Origin: Verrucomicrobiia bacterium
GTDB lineage: Bacteria > Verrucomicrobiota > Verrucomicrobiia > Verrucomicrobiales > DEV007
DNA: 64,000 nucleotides
NCBI GenBank assembly: GCA_030427505.1
Contig: JAUICH010000001.1
Coordinates: 558,001-622,000, forward strand
Direction: 5' to 3'
The notes under the pieces were generated by a model. That model did not search any database. It saw only the letters and a program-made list of their open reading frames with translations, and was not told where the DNA came from. Position 1 is the first letter of the stretch; each line of letters begins with the position of its first letter. A program made the translations under genes and the position numbers. Positions 8,516 through 17,957 of the stretch are shown in pieces.

Positions 8516-9726
8516 GGTGTAACTTCAGCTGATGGTAGGGTCAGGGTGAAAGCGCTTCCGCGGCCCACTTCGGATTCCACCCAGATTTTACCGTTTTGCC
8601 GTTCCAGGATTTTCTGGCTGATGGTCAGGCCCAGGCCTTCGCCCGTGCTTTCGTCCGGGTTCAGACGGTGGAAAATTTCGAAGACCCGCGCCTGGTGTTC
8701 CGGCGCGATGCCGATGCCGTTGTCTTCGACAATGAAATGCGCGCGTCCGTTTTCAACATGGCCGCGCACCTGGATCTTTGCCGGCCGGTCAGGCGCCCGG
8801 TACTTCAGAGCATTGTCAATCAAATTGGAAAACACCTGATTGATCTGCGTGGCATCTCCGAAGCAGGCCGGAAGTTCCGCTACTTCCAGGGTGGCGCCGT
8901 TTTGTTTGATCTGGAAATCCATGGTCAGAAGAATCTCCCGAAGCAGATCATTCATGCCGATCCGTTCGATGGTCAGGGCGGCGCGGCCCAGGCGGGAAAA
9001 GCGCAGAAAGCCCGCGAGGAGCTTGTCCATTTTCGCCACGCCAGCCTGGATGAAGGAAAGCGCTTCCGGAACCTCATCCGTAAGCAGGGTCAGCAATTCT
9101 TCCCGGTTGACCGGAAAGTTGTCGCCATCTTTCTCCATTGAAGCTTTCACCTGCTCGCAGGCATAGGAAAGCTCCTTGCTGAAGCCCTGAACATTGACCA
9201 GGGGCGAGCGCAGGTCGTGGGAAGCCACGTACACCACAGTCTCCAGCTCTTTATTCTTTTCCGCCAGTTCCTGGGCGTAGAGTTCCAGCTTTTCCTCATC
9301 AGCTTTCCGGGCCGTGATGTCCGTGCGGATGGCGATGTATTGAAAGGGTCTTCCGCTTTCGTTCAGGAAGGGAAAGATGGTGGTGTCCACCCAGTAGAAG
9401 CTTCCATCCTTGGCCCGGTTTTTTATCTCGCCATGCCAGACGTTACCGTTGGCAATGGTTCGCCACAGGGTGGTGAAAAACTCCTTCGGGTGATGCCCCG
9501 AGTTGATGATGCGATGGTTCTGCCCCAGCAATTCTTCCCGCGGGTATTTCGAAATCTGGCAGAACTTCTCGTTCACATAGGTGATGTCGCCCTGGGCATC
9601 AGTAATGGCCACGATGGAGTGAGCGTCCAGAGCGGCCTTGATGTCCCGCAGTTCTTTCAGGGTCTCCTGGATGCGCTGCTCCGCGTGGGGGTTAGCGGTG
9701 GCGTCTGGAGAAATGCCGGGACCCAT
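8512..9726 (-). CDS. PAS-domain histidine kinase
   Basis: A 404-residue cytoplasmic kinase without membrane segments. A PAS/PAC module (about 20-150) includes [20 protein letters not shown], the loop [11 protein letters not shown] and [10 protein letters not shown]. The HisKA domain has the phospho-accepting His in [20 protein letters not shown] (about residue 170), and the ATPase has N-box [13 protein letters not shown]1 DNGIGI and G2 [12 protein letters not shown]. This layout is the bacteriophytochrome-like kinase that partners with Rcp1-type receivers, and the next gene is one. The frame can be opened from a TTG at 9747; the ATG at 9726, preceded by GGAAAA, looks better. It starts the minus-strand operon 9726-6902. 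Confidence 0.88.
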   Translation of the reverse strand: MGPGISPDATANPHAEQRIQETLKELRDIKAALDAHSIVAITDAQGDITYVNEKFCQISKYPREELLGQNHRIINSGHHPKEFFTTLWRTIANGNVWHGEIKNRAKDGSFYWVDTTIFPFLNESGRPFQYIAIRTDITARKADEEKLELYAQELAEKNKELETVVYVASHDLRSPLVNVQGFSKELSYACEQVKASMEKDGDNFPVNREELLTLLTDEVPEALSFIQAGVAKMDKLLAGFLRFSRLGRAALTIERIGMNDLLREILLTMDFQIKQNGATLEVAELPACFGDATQINQVFSNLIDNALKYRAPDRPAKIQVRGHVENGRAHFIVEDNGIGIAPEHQARVFEIFHRLNPDESTGEGLGLTISQKILERQNGKIWVESEVGRGSAFTLTLPSAEVTP

Positions 9727-9909
9727 GTTTTCCGAGGAGTTACTCAATGGAATTCAGATATCGAATTGCCATACATTGTCCCGCCGCCTTTGGTGATTCC
9801 AAGAGAAAACCACTATTTCGGGAGGGAACCGCCTTTTCTTCCAACCGGCGGGTGGTGAAGCCCTCAGTTGGCTTTCCACGAACGGATGGTCTACTCTGGC
9901 GGTGAACTT

Positions 9910-11577
9910 ATGAGACTGAGCACCCTCGTCCGCATTGACAAGAGCGCCCGGCGTCTGGCGGAGATCGTGGGATTTCTGGCCAAGTACGGCCTGGCGGACT
10001 GGCTTTCCAATGTCGATTACGACTGGCTGCGCGGGTTGTTGAAAAACTCAGGCGGCGAAGTCCTGCCGGACCTCAGCACCGCCGAAAGGATTCGCAGTGT
10101 GCTAATGGACCTGGGGCCGGCCTTCATCAAACTCGGCCAAATCCTCAGCACGCGGCCGGATTTGGTGGGGCCGGATTTGATCGAGGAACTGGGCAAGCTC
10201 CAGGTGCAGACGAAGCCGGACGATTTCTCCGTGGTCGCCCGGACCGTGGAGGAAGAACTGGGGCGTCCAGTGTCCGAACTGTTCGCCTCAATTGAGGAGA
10301 AGCCCATGGCCTCGGCGTCGATCGGTCAGGTCCACGGAGCCGTGCTGAAGAATGGCAAATCCGTGGTGGTTAAAGTCATGCGTGCCGGCATCCAGGAAGC
10401 CATGCGCCTGGACCTGGATCTGTTCGTGGGCCTGGCGGAATTGGCTGAGAAACACTCTCCTCCGTTGAAGCGATTTCAGCCCGTGGCCACGGCCCGCTAT
10501 ATTCAGCGAACCCTGCTCAGAGAACTGGACTTCGCCTACGAAAGGCGGCACCTGGAGCGGTTCACGGAGCATTTCCAGGACGATCCCGCCGTGCATTTCC
10601 CGGAGGTGCACCCCGATCTTTGCAGCGAGCGGGTGCTGACAATGGAACGTCTCAAAGGCATCCCGGTGAACGACCGGGCCGCGCTTCAGGCTTCGGGACT
10701 CGATCTGAAAGAACTGGCTCAGAAGGGTGGCAATCTCTTTCTGGACATGATCTTCCGGGACGGCTTCTATCACGCCGACCCCCACCCCGGTAACTTGATG
10801 GTCCTGGAGGGCGAAGTGATTGGCGTGCTGGACTGCGGGATGGTGGGCTACATTGACGACAGCTTTCGCGAGGAGATCGAAGACATGCTGCTCGCCGCCG
10901 TGGATGGCGATGCTGAAGAACTGACCAATGCCGTCATCCGCGTGGGGCAGGTGCCTCCCGAACTGGATCAGGAAGAAATGCGGGCGGAGATCAGCGAGTT
11001 TCTTAACGACTACACGAACCAATCTCTCACGGAACTGGACATCAGCGGCGCGCTTCAGCGCATCTTTGGTGCTTTCCGGGACTTCCGGGTCGTGCTTCCG
11101 CCCAGCTTTGGGATGCTGATGAAGACCCTCATTCTCCTGGAGGGAACGTCTCGCCTGGTCTCGCCGGACTTCAGTCTGGCGGCCATGATCCGGCCATACT
11201 ACATGCGGGCGGTTCACCGGCGAATGGCGCCCCGGAGGCTGTTTTCGGAATTCCGGCGGACCTATCGCGACTGGCGGCGTCTCATGGACACGCTGCCGCG
11301 CGACTTGGTGGACATCCTGAGCCGTTTCCGGAAAGGCACGCTGGAAGTCCACATGGAACATCAGCGGCTGGAACATACCGTGGACCGGCTGGTCACCGGG
11401 CTCCTGACGGCCGCGGTCTTTCTCGGCTCGGCCCTTATGTGGAGCATGAACGCTCCGCCCACCTTGTGGGGCGTTTCGCTGTTTGGCGCGCTGGGGTTTC
11501 TTGTCAGCGTGGTGATGGGCGTCCGCTTGTTGCTCTCGATCAACCGGGACAAGAAGAACCGGCCCCGGCATAAGTGA
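9910..11577 (+). CDS. ABC1/UbiB-family atypical kinase
   Basis: A 555-residue protein of the AarF/UbiB/ADCK family that supports quinone biosynthesis or lipid homeostasis at the membrane. Seen in order: the family-specific K-x-G-Q region ([18 protein letters not shown]), the Ala/Ser-rich nucleotide loop ([15 protein letters not shown]), the invariant Lys in [10 protein letters not shown], the catalytic loop [11 protein letters not shown], and the metal motif DCGMVGYI. Two hydrophobic segments close the protein (about 495-545), the usual C-terminal membrane anchor. A TTG 42 bases upstream would extend the frame, but the ATG at 9910 has GGCGGTG in Shine-Dalgarno position. No ubiquinone or menaquinone genes are adjacent. 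Confidence 0.9.
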   Translation: MRLSTLVRIDKSARRLAEIVGFLAKYGLADWLSNVDYDWLRGLLKNSGGEVLPDLSTAERIRSVLMDLGPAFIKLGQILSTRPDLVGPDLIEELGKLQVQTKPDDFSVVARTVEEELGRPVSELFASIEEKPMASASIGQVHGAVLKNGKSVVVKVMRAGIQEAMRLDLDLFVGLAELAEKHSPPLKRFQPVATARYIQRTLLRELDFAYERRHLERFTEHFQDDPAVHFPEVHPDLCSERVLTMERLKGIPVNDRAALQASGLDLKELAQKGGNLFLDMIFRDGFYHADPHPGNLMVLEGEVIGVLDCGMVGYIDDSFREEIEDMLLAAVDGDAEELTNAVIRVGQVPPELDQEEMRAEISEFLNDYTNQSLTELDISGALQRIFGAFRDFRVVLPPSFGMLMKTLILLEGTSRLVSPDFSLAAMIRPYYMRAVHRRMAPRRLFSEFRRTYRDWRRLMDTLPRDLVDILSRFRKGTLEVHMEHQRLEHTVDRLVTGLLTAAVFLGSALMWSMNAPPTLWGVSLFGALGFLVSVVMGVRLLLSINRDKKNRPRHK

Positions 11578-11746
11578 CGCCGGGCGCGGCCTTCAGGGGC
11601 GCGTCCGTTGTTACTTCAGGGCTCGTAACCCTTATGGACCCCGAAGAAGCAATAACGTGTTCCAGGATTCCCTCCAGACGAGCGAAGCAGAGACCACCAC
11701 GATTGGGTGGCCTCCACTGGCGGAGTTGGATGAGCCGGAAGATGGA

Positions 11747-12001
11747 ATGGAAGTGGCAGACCCCGTTTCGTCGGTCATTCATCACAAAGGGAACGATCTC
11801 TGGCACGTCACACCGGAGGTTTCCGTGGGCATTTGCCTGAGGATCATGACAGAGAAACGAATTCGGCACCTTCCCGTGATTGAAGGAGCCAAGCCGGTGG
11901 GGATTCTTTCCATTGGAGACTTGGTAAAGTGGACCATTTCCGCACAGGGCGTCAGGATCAGCCAATTGGAAAAATACATCACGGGCGCATATCCCGGATA
12001 G
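11747..12001 (+). CDS. Shortened single-CBS-domain protein
   Basis: An 84-residue protein that begins [15 protein letters not shown]. The opening [20 protein letters not shown] matches the start of the first CBS motif of the common ~145-residue tandem CBS proteins. What follows at once, [30 protein letters not shown] and [10 protein letters not shown], matches the second CBS motif and C-terminus of the same proteins. The middle 60-odd residues, the end of CBS1 and start of CBS2, are absent without a frameshift. CBS motifs normally pair to bind adenine nucleotides, so this product would have to dimerise to form a site, or be non-functional. The frame can be opened further upstream from a GTG at 11657, but the ATG at 11747 has GGAAG just upstream. 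Confidence 0.65.
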   Translation: MEVADPVSSVIHHKGNDLWHVTPEVSVGICLRIMTEKRIRHLPVIEGAKPVGILSIGDLVKWTISAQGVRISQLEKYITGAYPG

Positions 12002-12115
12002 CCGGCCGGGCCGCCCGGCACCATTGCGAAAAGCCGTGGTAGAGTATTGTCAGGGCGGCACCGTCCGGAAGGAGGGAGGAGCCGCCCAGCCTGAGTTTAC
12101 GAGCCCTGCGTTTTC

Positions 12116-13777
12116 ATGGAATCGAATCCGGTCATTTCTTTTCTACGATCGGTCGAGCAGATGTTGCGTCGCCGGACGGGGAAAATGGCATCGCTGGCCA
12201 CGCGGTTTAACCGCATGGCCTACTTTGGGTTCAACCTCGTTTTTTGGTCGCGAATTTTTCGCAGCCAGCGCAGCCCGATCCCCATCGAACTGCCGCTGTC
12301 TCTCTTGAACCGGAAAGACATTCACCTGGAAGCGCCGGTTCTCCATGTGTCGGGCCTGCATCATGAGGTGGCTCATTGGGACGATGGCTTCGCCGGCATC
12401 TATGCGGTCCTCTTCGAGAACTTACAGCCTCCCGACGTGCTTTCCGCGGTGCGGTATGCCCACCCGGCGCCAGCCTTCAGGGGCGTCTATCTGTGGGACT
12501 CCGCCTTTATCTCCCAGGTGTGGAAGGCCTGGGACCGGGACGTGGCGCACGACATCGTAAGGGCGGTCATCGATTTGCGCGATGGGGACCGGTTGCAGCA
12601 TGTGGTATCGGATCTGGTCGCGTCAGCTTACACCCAGCCTCCCCTCATCGCCTGGGCGCTCCAACGGATTTGGGAGGGGCGTCCACGCGGCGAACTGAAT
12701 GAGTATCTGGAGCCGCTGTTCGAGGCCCTGGCGGGGTACAATCGCTGGCTCTACGAAAATCGCCGCCTTCCGAATGGGCTTTTTTTCTGGGCACACCCCT
12801 ATGAATCTGGCGTGGAAAACGCGCCCCGCTTCAGTTCCCGGGACGAAAGCGTTCTCCTGGATACCCGTGGCGTGGCCGCGCCGGACATCAGTAGCTACGT
12901 CGTGCTACAAAATGAAGCGCTCGCCGCGATGGCGGAGTGGCTGGACCGGGATGGGAGCGTTTTCACAGACCAGGCGGAGACCTTGCGCGAACAGATCCGC
13001 GGTCAATTGTGGAGCGAAGAAGACGGCTTCTTCTACGACCGGAATCAGAAAACCGGAGAGTTTGTGCGTTCGCGCTCCATCGCCTCGCTGTTTCCTCTCT
13101 GGGCGGGCGCCGCCACGGACGAGCAAGCACGGCGCCTGCTGGCGCATGTCTTGGACGAGTCTCGATTCAATACCCTGCTGCCGCTGCCTTCCATGGCACT
13201 GGACGACCGGGAATTTTCGCGGGACATGTGGCGCGGGCCGGTCTGGCTGAATACCGCCTTTGGCGTCATTCAGGGTCTGAAACGCTACGGTTTCGAGCGC
13301 GAAGCCAGCAGCCTGGCGTTCCGGCTTTGTGACGGGGTGTACCGCATTTTCCGCAGTGACCGGCGGTTCTACGAATTTTACGATCCCACCTCTCTGGACA
13401 TCGCCCAGCTGCACCGGAAGAAAGGAAACCGGTGGAAAGCATTTACCCTGGGGGTTAAGCCGCAACCCGACTTTGTGGGCTGGACGGGGTTGGTAAACAC
13501 GTTGGTTATCGAGCAGTTGTTCGGTTTCCATTGGAAAGACGGGCGGCGCTACGTCCAGCCGCGTTTCCCGGAGGAAGCGGTGGGAAAGGGTTACTCGCTA
13601 CGTTTGCCCAGTGAGGCCGTGGCCGTGGATGTGGCGGTGCTGACGAGCCGGGAGGTGCGGGTTTCGCTGCGCACCGAAAAGGCGGAACTGAATGAAACCC
13701 GTTGTGCCTTTGGCGAAGCTGTCGCCATTGATAAGCTGGAGAATCTGTCCCGGTCCACTCCGCTGGTTGCCCTGTAA
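12116..13777 (+). CDS. MGH1-like (GH63/GH37-clan) glycoside hydrolase
   Basis: A 553-residue cytoplasmic protein with an (alpha/alpha)6-barrel pattern of the mannosylglycerate-hydrolase / trehalase-like group. Markers are FRGVYLWDSAFISQVWKAWD (YLWDSAF is a substrate-pocket motif), TQPPLIAWALQRI, GYNRWLYENRRLPNGLFFWAHPYESG, the late motif MWRGPVWLNTAFGVIQGL and FYEFYDPTS. It likely hydrolyses a small alpha-glucoside or alpha-mannoside, perhaps a compatible solute such as mannosyl- or glucosylglycerate; the substrate is not determined by sequence alone. The start ATG at 12116 has no strong Shine-Dalgarno. It converges on the GCKR/MurQ-like gene, which may act in the same sugar economy. Confidence 0.78.
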   Translation: MESNPVISFLRSVEQMLRRRTGKMASLATRFNRMAYFGFNLVFWSRIFRSQRSPIPIELPLSLLNRKDIHLEAPVLHVSGLHHEVAHWDDGFAGIYAVLFENLQPPDVLSAVRYAHPAPAFRGVYLWDSAFISQVWKAWDRDVAHDIVRAVIDLRDGDRLQHVVSDLVASAYTQPPLIAWALQRIWEGRPRGELNEYLEPLFEALAGYNRWLYENRRLPNGLFFWAHPYESGVENAPRFSSRDESVLLDTRGVAAPDISSYVVLQNEALAAMAEWLDRDGSVFTDQAETLREQIRGQLWSEEDGFFYDRNQKTGEFVRSRSIASLFPLWAGAATDEQARRLLAHVLDESRFNTLLPLPSMALDDREFSRDMWRGPVWLNTAFGVIQGLKRYGFEREASSLAFRLCDGVYRIFRSDRRFYEFYDPTSLDIAQLHRKKGNRWKAFTLGVKPQPDFVGWTGLVNTLVIEQLFGFHWKDGRRYVQPRFPEEAVGKGYSLRLPSEAVAVDVAVLTSREVRVSLRTEKAELNETRCAFGEAVAIDKLENLSRSTPLVAL

Positions 13778-13812
13778 GTCTTGGGTCTGGGTTCGCTGGA
13801 TCGAATTCCCAG

Positions 13813-15372
13813 TCAGGCGTGGTTCGACCGGTTGGTGAAGGCTTCCACGGTTTTCAGGACCACGGGTTCCGCCGGCTGAAGAACAGTTCGCTGCCGGAAA
13901 ATCTCACGGGCTACTTCTTCGTAGCTGGGTGGTGGTCCGCCCCCTTTTTCCAGAAGCAGTCGCACGTAGCGGATGGCCCGGTCGATGAGCTTATAGTTGG
14001 TGGGTTTCACATAAGTCATGACATTTCCTTCAAACCGGCCCAGCCGTCCCATGACCAGCGTGGAGTGGGTGTTGAGGAGCATTTTCAGCATCAAATGCCG
14101 GGAGAACCCGTCTTGGCCGGTGGCCGTCACCTCTTGGGAAAGTTCCTCGAACCGAAATACCATTAGGTGCTCTTGATTCAGAAGCTGAAACCGATGGAAC
14201 GGACCCAAGGTTGCCCGTGCTTCGAGGACGGAGTCTGAAAAATCGAATCCGTTTAGGGGGGCATTCCCGGTCAGGTGAGCCAATCCTTCCCACTCCAGCG
14301 TCCTCGGTGACCGGGACAGTAGATGGCGCCATGCTTCGCCGGCGTTGGGGGTGCCGGGAATGTGCAGGTAGCAGAGGGAAGTCGGATCGTCCGGATGGAG
14401 CGAATTTTCAAAAGGAGGGAGGCTGAAGGTGGGCGAGCGCTCAGTGGTGTCCGTCAGGACCGTAATTCCGAAATCTCTCGCTTCGTAGAGGAGGTAGGCA
14501 CCCAGGGAATAGAGCTCTGCCTCTTTCTCGATGAACGGTTCCAGAAAGGTGGAATCCGTGGCTTCGAACCATTCCAAGAAGCGGTCCGCTACCGGATGGA
14601 GAGATGCGGGACGGTCCCGGCATGCCATGGCCCAACCCACCGCCGCCATCAAGACGGTGCTGGCTTGCATGCGCGTGCTGCCGGTGATGGCCATGGGACC
14701 CACTGTCAGGTCGATGGAATGAATGTCAGGGTCCTCCAGGACCCGGCGGGACCGTTCCACGGCTTCGCGAAGTACGGCGTCAGGATTGCAGTAGAGGAAA
14801 AAGGGCCGGTTGGAGGACAGTCGCGCCGCCGCTTCCGTGGCGCCGATGACAAAGGGCGTTTCGCCGCCTTCGGTGGTGGATATGAGCAGATCTCCCTGAC
14901 CGAAACCCAACTCGCGCAATTGGCGGCTTCCATACTCCGGGAAGTCTTCGAAACTTTCGATGGAACGCACCAGGGCGGCGTCTCCGCCCGCCATGAAAGC
15001 GACAACGGCTTCTTTGGGAATGTCTCCAAACAGCCCCTGCCGGGCGAAGATTTCCAGCGAGATCGACAGCCGGCCGGTGGCTCCGCAACCGCAGAGAAAG
15101 ACGCGCCTTCTGGCAGCCAGAGTCGCCGCGATGCTTTCCGCCAACGGCAGCAGTTTCGGCAAGTGTTCCGGCAGACATTTCAGCGCCTCGTGGTCCGTCT
15201 TCCGGAGGGAGCGGATGGCGGCGGGCAGGTCTTCCCGCGCCTGGGTCGAAAGGGAAGTGGTGAGAGGGTGGGGCTGCTCGGTTATCAGCTTCCCGAGTTG
15301 AAACTGGGGGGCGGCTTTGAGGAATGCCTCAGCTTCGGCCTCTGCCTCGGTTGGAACAATGGAATGATTCAA
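13813..15372 (-). CDS. SIS-domain protein, GCKR/MurQ-like
   Basis: A 519-residue protein with two phosphosugar-binding SIS modules. The first (about 85-270) has RRVFLCGCGATGRLSISLE, AFMAGGDAALVRSIESFED, DLLISTTEGGETPFVIGA and GPMAITGSTRMQASTVLM, which are the hallmarks of MurQ (N-acetylmuramic acid 6-phosphate etherase) and of glucokinase regulatory protein. MurQ is only about 300 residues, so the length and the second SIS-like half (about 290-480, FGITVLTDTTERSPTFSLPP) favour the GCKR-like group. Function in bacteria is unclear: phosphosugar isomerase, etherase or regulator. The frame has no ATG near the start; TTG at 15372 is the only reasonable start, 11 bases after AAGG. Repeat copy B lies about 100 bases upstream. 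Confidence 0.75.
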   Translation of the reverse strand: MNHSIVPTEAEAEAEAFLKAAPQFQLGKLITEQPHPLTTSLSTQAREDLPAAIRSLRKTDHEALKCLPEHLPKLLPLAESIAATLAARRRVFLCGCGATGRLSISLEIFARQGLFGDIPKEAVVAFMAGGDAALVRSIESFEDFPEYGSRQLRELGFGQGDLLISTTEGGETPFVIGATEAAARLSSNRPFFLYCNPDAVLREAVERSRRVLEDPDIHSIDLTVGPMAITGSTRMQASTVLMAAVGWAMACRDRPASLHPVADRFLEWFEATDSTFLEPFIEKEAELYSLGAYLLYEARDFGITVLTDTTERSPTFSLPPFENSLHPDDPTSLCYLHIPGTPNAGEAWRHLLSRSPRTLEWEGLAHLTGNAPLNGFDFSDSVLEARATLGPFHRFQLLNQEHLMVFRFEELSQEVTATGQDGFSRHLMLKMLLNTHSTLVMGRLGRFEGNVMTYVKPTNYKLIDRAIRYVRLLLEKGGGPPPSYEEVAREIFRQRTVLQPAEPVVLKTVEAFTNRSNHA

Positions 15373-15474
15373 GCGATCCGTACCTTGTGGGAAAGGTAGA
15401 GCCTCTTCACGCCGCGGACAATCAGTGGTTGTTCGGAGTTGCCGAAAAGAAGAAAGTCCACTGAGAGAATACTG

Positions 15475-15687
15475 GGGTGTGTGGACAAATTGGAGAACGG
15501 ACCGGAAATGAAGAGAAGGAAAGAGAATTCAGCGCCGCGGAGCGGCGAACACTTGGGGACGCAGCCCATTTTTCGCCTGGCTTCGTTCCCGCTCACTCTA
15601 TTGGGGGTAGGCCCAATGCCGTTCGCGGCGCCTAGCCAGACAAAAAGTGCGCTCGCGCCGCTCCGCCCCCAATTTGTCCACACACCC
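15475..15687. repeat. 213-bp dispersed foldback repeat, copy B
   Basis: The ends are a perfect 19-base inverted repeat: GGGTGTGTGGACAAATTGG at 15475-15493 and its complement ending at 15687. Inside are GCGGAGCGGC paired with GCCGCTCCGC, TTTTTCGCCTGGCT roughly paired with the complement of AGCCAGACAAAAA, and a central ATTGGG/CCCAAT loop at 15600-15617. The left arm carries an extra purine-rich stretch (about 15500-15528). Length and orientation are the same as copy A. The right flank is TAA as in copy A; the left flank is CTG, so no clean target duplication is visible. It separates the SIS gene from the pseudokinase. Confidence 0.85.
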
Positions 15688-15710
15688 TAAACAGCGGCCC
15701 CCGGAGAATC

Positions 15711-16526
15711 TTAAATATCCGTGGTGGGAAGGTAAACGGAAAAGCAGTTTCCGCTTCCGTTGCGCCGGTGATATTCGATCAGGCCGCCGTGTTCCTGCAC
15801 GATGTCCAGAAGCGCCGCGCGGCGGAACGGAAGTGAAGAGGTCTCAATCTCGTCTTCGACATGCTGGGACAAGATGGCTTCCAGCTCTTCTTCCCGGATC
15901 TCCTTGCGCGAATCGACCACGTTAATGTGGATGTAGTCGCCGGGAGGAATTTCCAAATTGCGGAATTTCCGGCATTGTTCGAGTTGGATGTTTTCGCCTT
16001 CGAAGACGATCTCTCCGCCGTGAGGCATGGCGTCCCGGGCGTTCCGGGAAAGATCGAGGAAGACTTGATAGAGCTGCATGACGTGCCCTGAAACCGGTCT
16101 CAGATTGCGGGGCAGGTTCTCGATGGCGGTGATGTTATCGGGAAATTTGTCGTTGGATACGTCCACCACCTGTTTGCAGAGATGGCGCATCTGAATGGCG
16201 ATGGGCTCTCCGGTGATGCCCTGCATGAAGGTGTTCATCTGCCGGACAATGGAGGTGCCCCGCTGACAACTGTTTTTGACCAGCCGGGCCAAGTCCCTGC
16301 GCTTCTCTTCAGAGATGTTGGACTCCAGCAGATCGGCCGCCACGGAGAGGGGCGTCAGTACGTTATTCAGGTCGTGAGCGATCCCCGCCGTAAGCAAGCA
16401 GACTCCTTCCGCCTCCTGGGCCAAGAAGAGCAATTCAGCCAATCTCGCAACCTCCTCCCGCAAGCCTGCGTTGGAGGCTTCCAGTTGGATGACCTTCTGT
16501 TCCAGTTGTGAGACGAGAGTATTCAA
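15711..16526 (-). CDS. Degenerate histidine kinase (probable pseudokinase)
   Basis: A 271-residue soluble protein: an N-terminal coiled coil (1-40), a HisKA-type dimerisation helix with His51 in LTAGIAHDLNNVLTPLSVAA, and an ATPase-like C-terminus. The N-box is kept (DLSRNARDAMPHGG, Asn162), but the G1 box, normally DxGxG, reads VVDSRKEI (205-209 region). The G2 box is lost (IETSSLPFRRAALLDIV), although the final EHGGLIEYHRRNGSGNCFSVYLP is family-like. ATP binding is therefore doubtful; it may accept phosphate or act as a scaffold. Start is a TTG at 16526, because an in-frame stop lies 33 bases upstream with no ATG between. It diverges from the receiver-kinase genes at 17008-19909. Confidence 0.75.
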   Translation of the reverse strand: MNTLVSQLEQKVIQLEASNAGLREEVARLAELLFLAQEAEGVCLLTAGIAHDLNNVLTPLSVAADLLESNISEEKRRDLARLVKNSCQRGTSIVRQMNTFMQGITGEPIAIQMRHLCKQVVDVSNDKFPDNITAIENLPRNLRPVSGHVMQLYQVFLDLSRNARDAMPHGGEIVFEGENIQLEQCRKFRNLEIPPGDYIHINVVDSRKEIREEELEAILSQHVEDEIETSSLPFRRAALLDIVQEHGGLIEYHRRNGSGNCFSVYLPTTDI

Positions 16527-17007
16527 TTCTTTGAGGGACGATGCAGAGCCAGATCCTTAGTGTTGAGGGTAGCCATCTCCGGTTCGGCTCACCCCGCGGA
16601 TTCAGGGGGAGGTTTTTTGCTGAGAGAAGATTCTTGAGGACTTCTTACCATCTCAAACAACCTGAAAATCTAGTCCCAGAATGTCTCTGGGTGTCTGTTT
16701 GGGGGGTGAGCACACTGCGTGCTCCAGACTGAAAGAAACCTAACTATTTTCCAAATGGACGACCAGCAAAAACCGATGGGCCTCTCTTTTTCTCGGCTGT
16801 CCTGAGAGTATGAGAAGCGGTGGGCGCTGAACTTCGCGAATCAGGAGTTCATTCAGATAGGGACCAAGGTGTGGCGAACTTCATAGTAATGGGTACGGTC
16901 GCGGCGGCCCGACCGGTTACATGCTGGTGACGGTTCATGACTGGAAAATTCTCAGAAAATTCAAAACAACTTGATTACAATATTTATGATAATTATAATT
17001 CCGTCAA
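16527..17007. other. 481-base intergenic region between divergent signalling genes
   Basis: No convincing gene is present. It contains a small hairpin GAGCAC-ACTGC-GTGCTC at 16708-16724 and, at the right end, an A/T-rich promoter for the gene at 17008. The composition is clearly lower in GC than the flanking genes. Confidence 0.6.
16971..16999 (+). promoter_or_regulatory. Sigma-70-type promoter, probably giving a leaderless mRNA
   Basis: TTGATT (16971-16976), a 17-base spacer and TATAAT (16994-16999) form a near-consensus housekeeping promoter. The -10 box ends 8 bases before the ATG at 17008, so transcription should begin at about 17006, one or two bases before the start codon. No Shine-Dalgarno is present. 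Confidence 0.7.
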
Positions 17008-17844
17008 ATGATTGCCGCCAATCTCCCAAAGAAATTAGAACCCGGTCTTTCTGCGGTTTCACCAGCCGCCAGTGAAGGGATCCGGCTTCTACTAGTCGAT
17101 GACGATGGCGCGTACCGTTCGTTAATGAGGCAAGTGCTCGCGAAGCACTACCCGGATCTACAAGTCGCCGAAGCCAAAACAGGGAACGAGGGGCTTCAAT
17201 TCCTGAAGACGAAGGAGTTTGACTGCGTGCTGCTGGACTTGGGCCTGCCAGACATCGACGGCTCGGAATTCATTCGCATTGCCTCCCGGGAGAATGTCCT
17301 GATGCCCCCTGTCATTGTCCTCACCGGGGCTCATGGAGAGGAATTGGGCGTCAAGCTGATCGAAGAAGGCGCGCAAGACTACCTGATTAAGGGGGATCAC
17401 CGGGATCACTCCATTGCACGGTCTATCCGTTATGCCATCCAGCGTCACCGCCTGGCCGCGGAGTTGATGGAGAACCAGAAAATTCTCCAACTGCAGAAAG
17501 AGGCGATCCAGAAGCAGGCCAGATCCCTGGTTATTGCGAATCGCTGCCGCTCCGAATTTCTCGGGAGCCTGACTCACGACCTTCGCAGTCCCTTGAACAG
17601 CATCTTGCTTCTCTCGCGGTCTCTGATTGATAACAAGGACGGTAACCTGTCGTCCCGCCAGGTTCAGGCCGCCGAAGCGATTCAGTCCTCCGCGACCAGG
17701 CTCCTCGCGACGATTGAAGAAATCCTGACCGTCTCGAGAAACTACCCACAGGGCTCTGACGCATCCGCGCTGAATTCGGATCAGATTGATGACGAGGAAG
17801 ATTACCTCGAATCTCAGAGCCGGCTTATCTCCAAGCAAACATGA
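17008..17844 (+). CDS. Receiver-HisKA protein without ATPase domain
   Basis: A 278-residue protein. The receiver (about 25-145) has VDDDG, phospho-Asp77 in VLLDLGLPDIDGSEFI and Lys128 in DYLIKGD. A coiled linker (about 150-178) leads to a HisKA helix with His190 in EFLGSLTHDLRSPLNSILLLSR. The chain stops about 90 residues later in an acidic tail (SDQIDDEEDYLESQ) with no N- or G-box. It therefore has a phospho-acceptor His and Asp but cannot bind ATP itself. It could be phosphorylated in trans by the intact kinase encoded 113 bases downstream, or it may be a 3'-shortened remnant of a large hybrid kinase. The clean stop and good promoter argue for a working product. Confidence 0.82.
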   Translation: MIAANLPKKLEPGLSAVSPAASEGIRLLLVDDDGAYRSLMRQVLAKHYPDLQVAEAKTGNEGLQFLKTKEFDCVLLDLGLPDIDGSEFIRIASRENVLMPPVIVLTGAHGEELGVKLIEEGAQDYLIKGDHRDHSIARSIRYAIQRHRLAAELMENQKILQLQKEAIQKQARSLVIANRCRSEFLGSLTHDLRSPLNSILLLSRSLIDNKDGNLSSRQVQAAEAIQSSATRLLATIEEILTVSRNYPQGSDASALNSDQIDDEEDYLESQSRLISKQT

Positions 17845-17957
17845 CTTATCATGCCTGGAATTCTTATCTTTCCGGAAATGGAAGCGAAGACGGGAGACCT
17901 CCAAGTCCCGCTATCGTTTGATCTGGCCGAGCCAAGGCTTCTAGCCCTTTGAACGGA

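Noticed and set aside
10288-11571. 427-codon minus-strand open frame opposite the UbiB gene
   Set aside because: His/Gln/Val-rich antisense composition, no domain, fully opposite a gene with complete kinase motifs.
15439-15690. Small open frames inside repeat copy B (and similar ones in copy A)
   Set aside because: The frames follow the inverted repeat structure, differ between copies and have no start context; the element is treated as non-coding.
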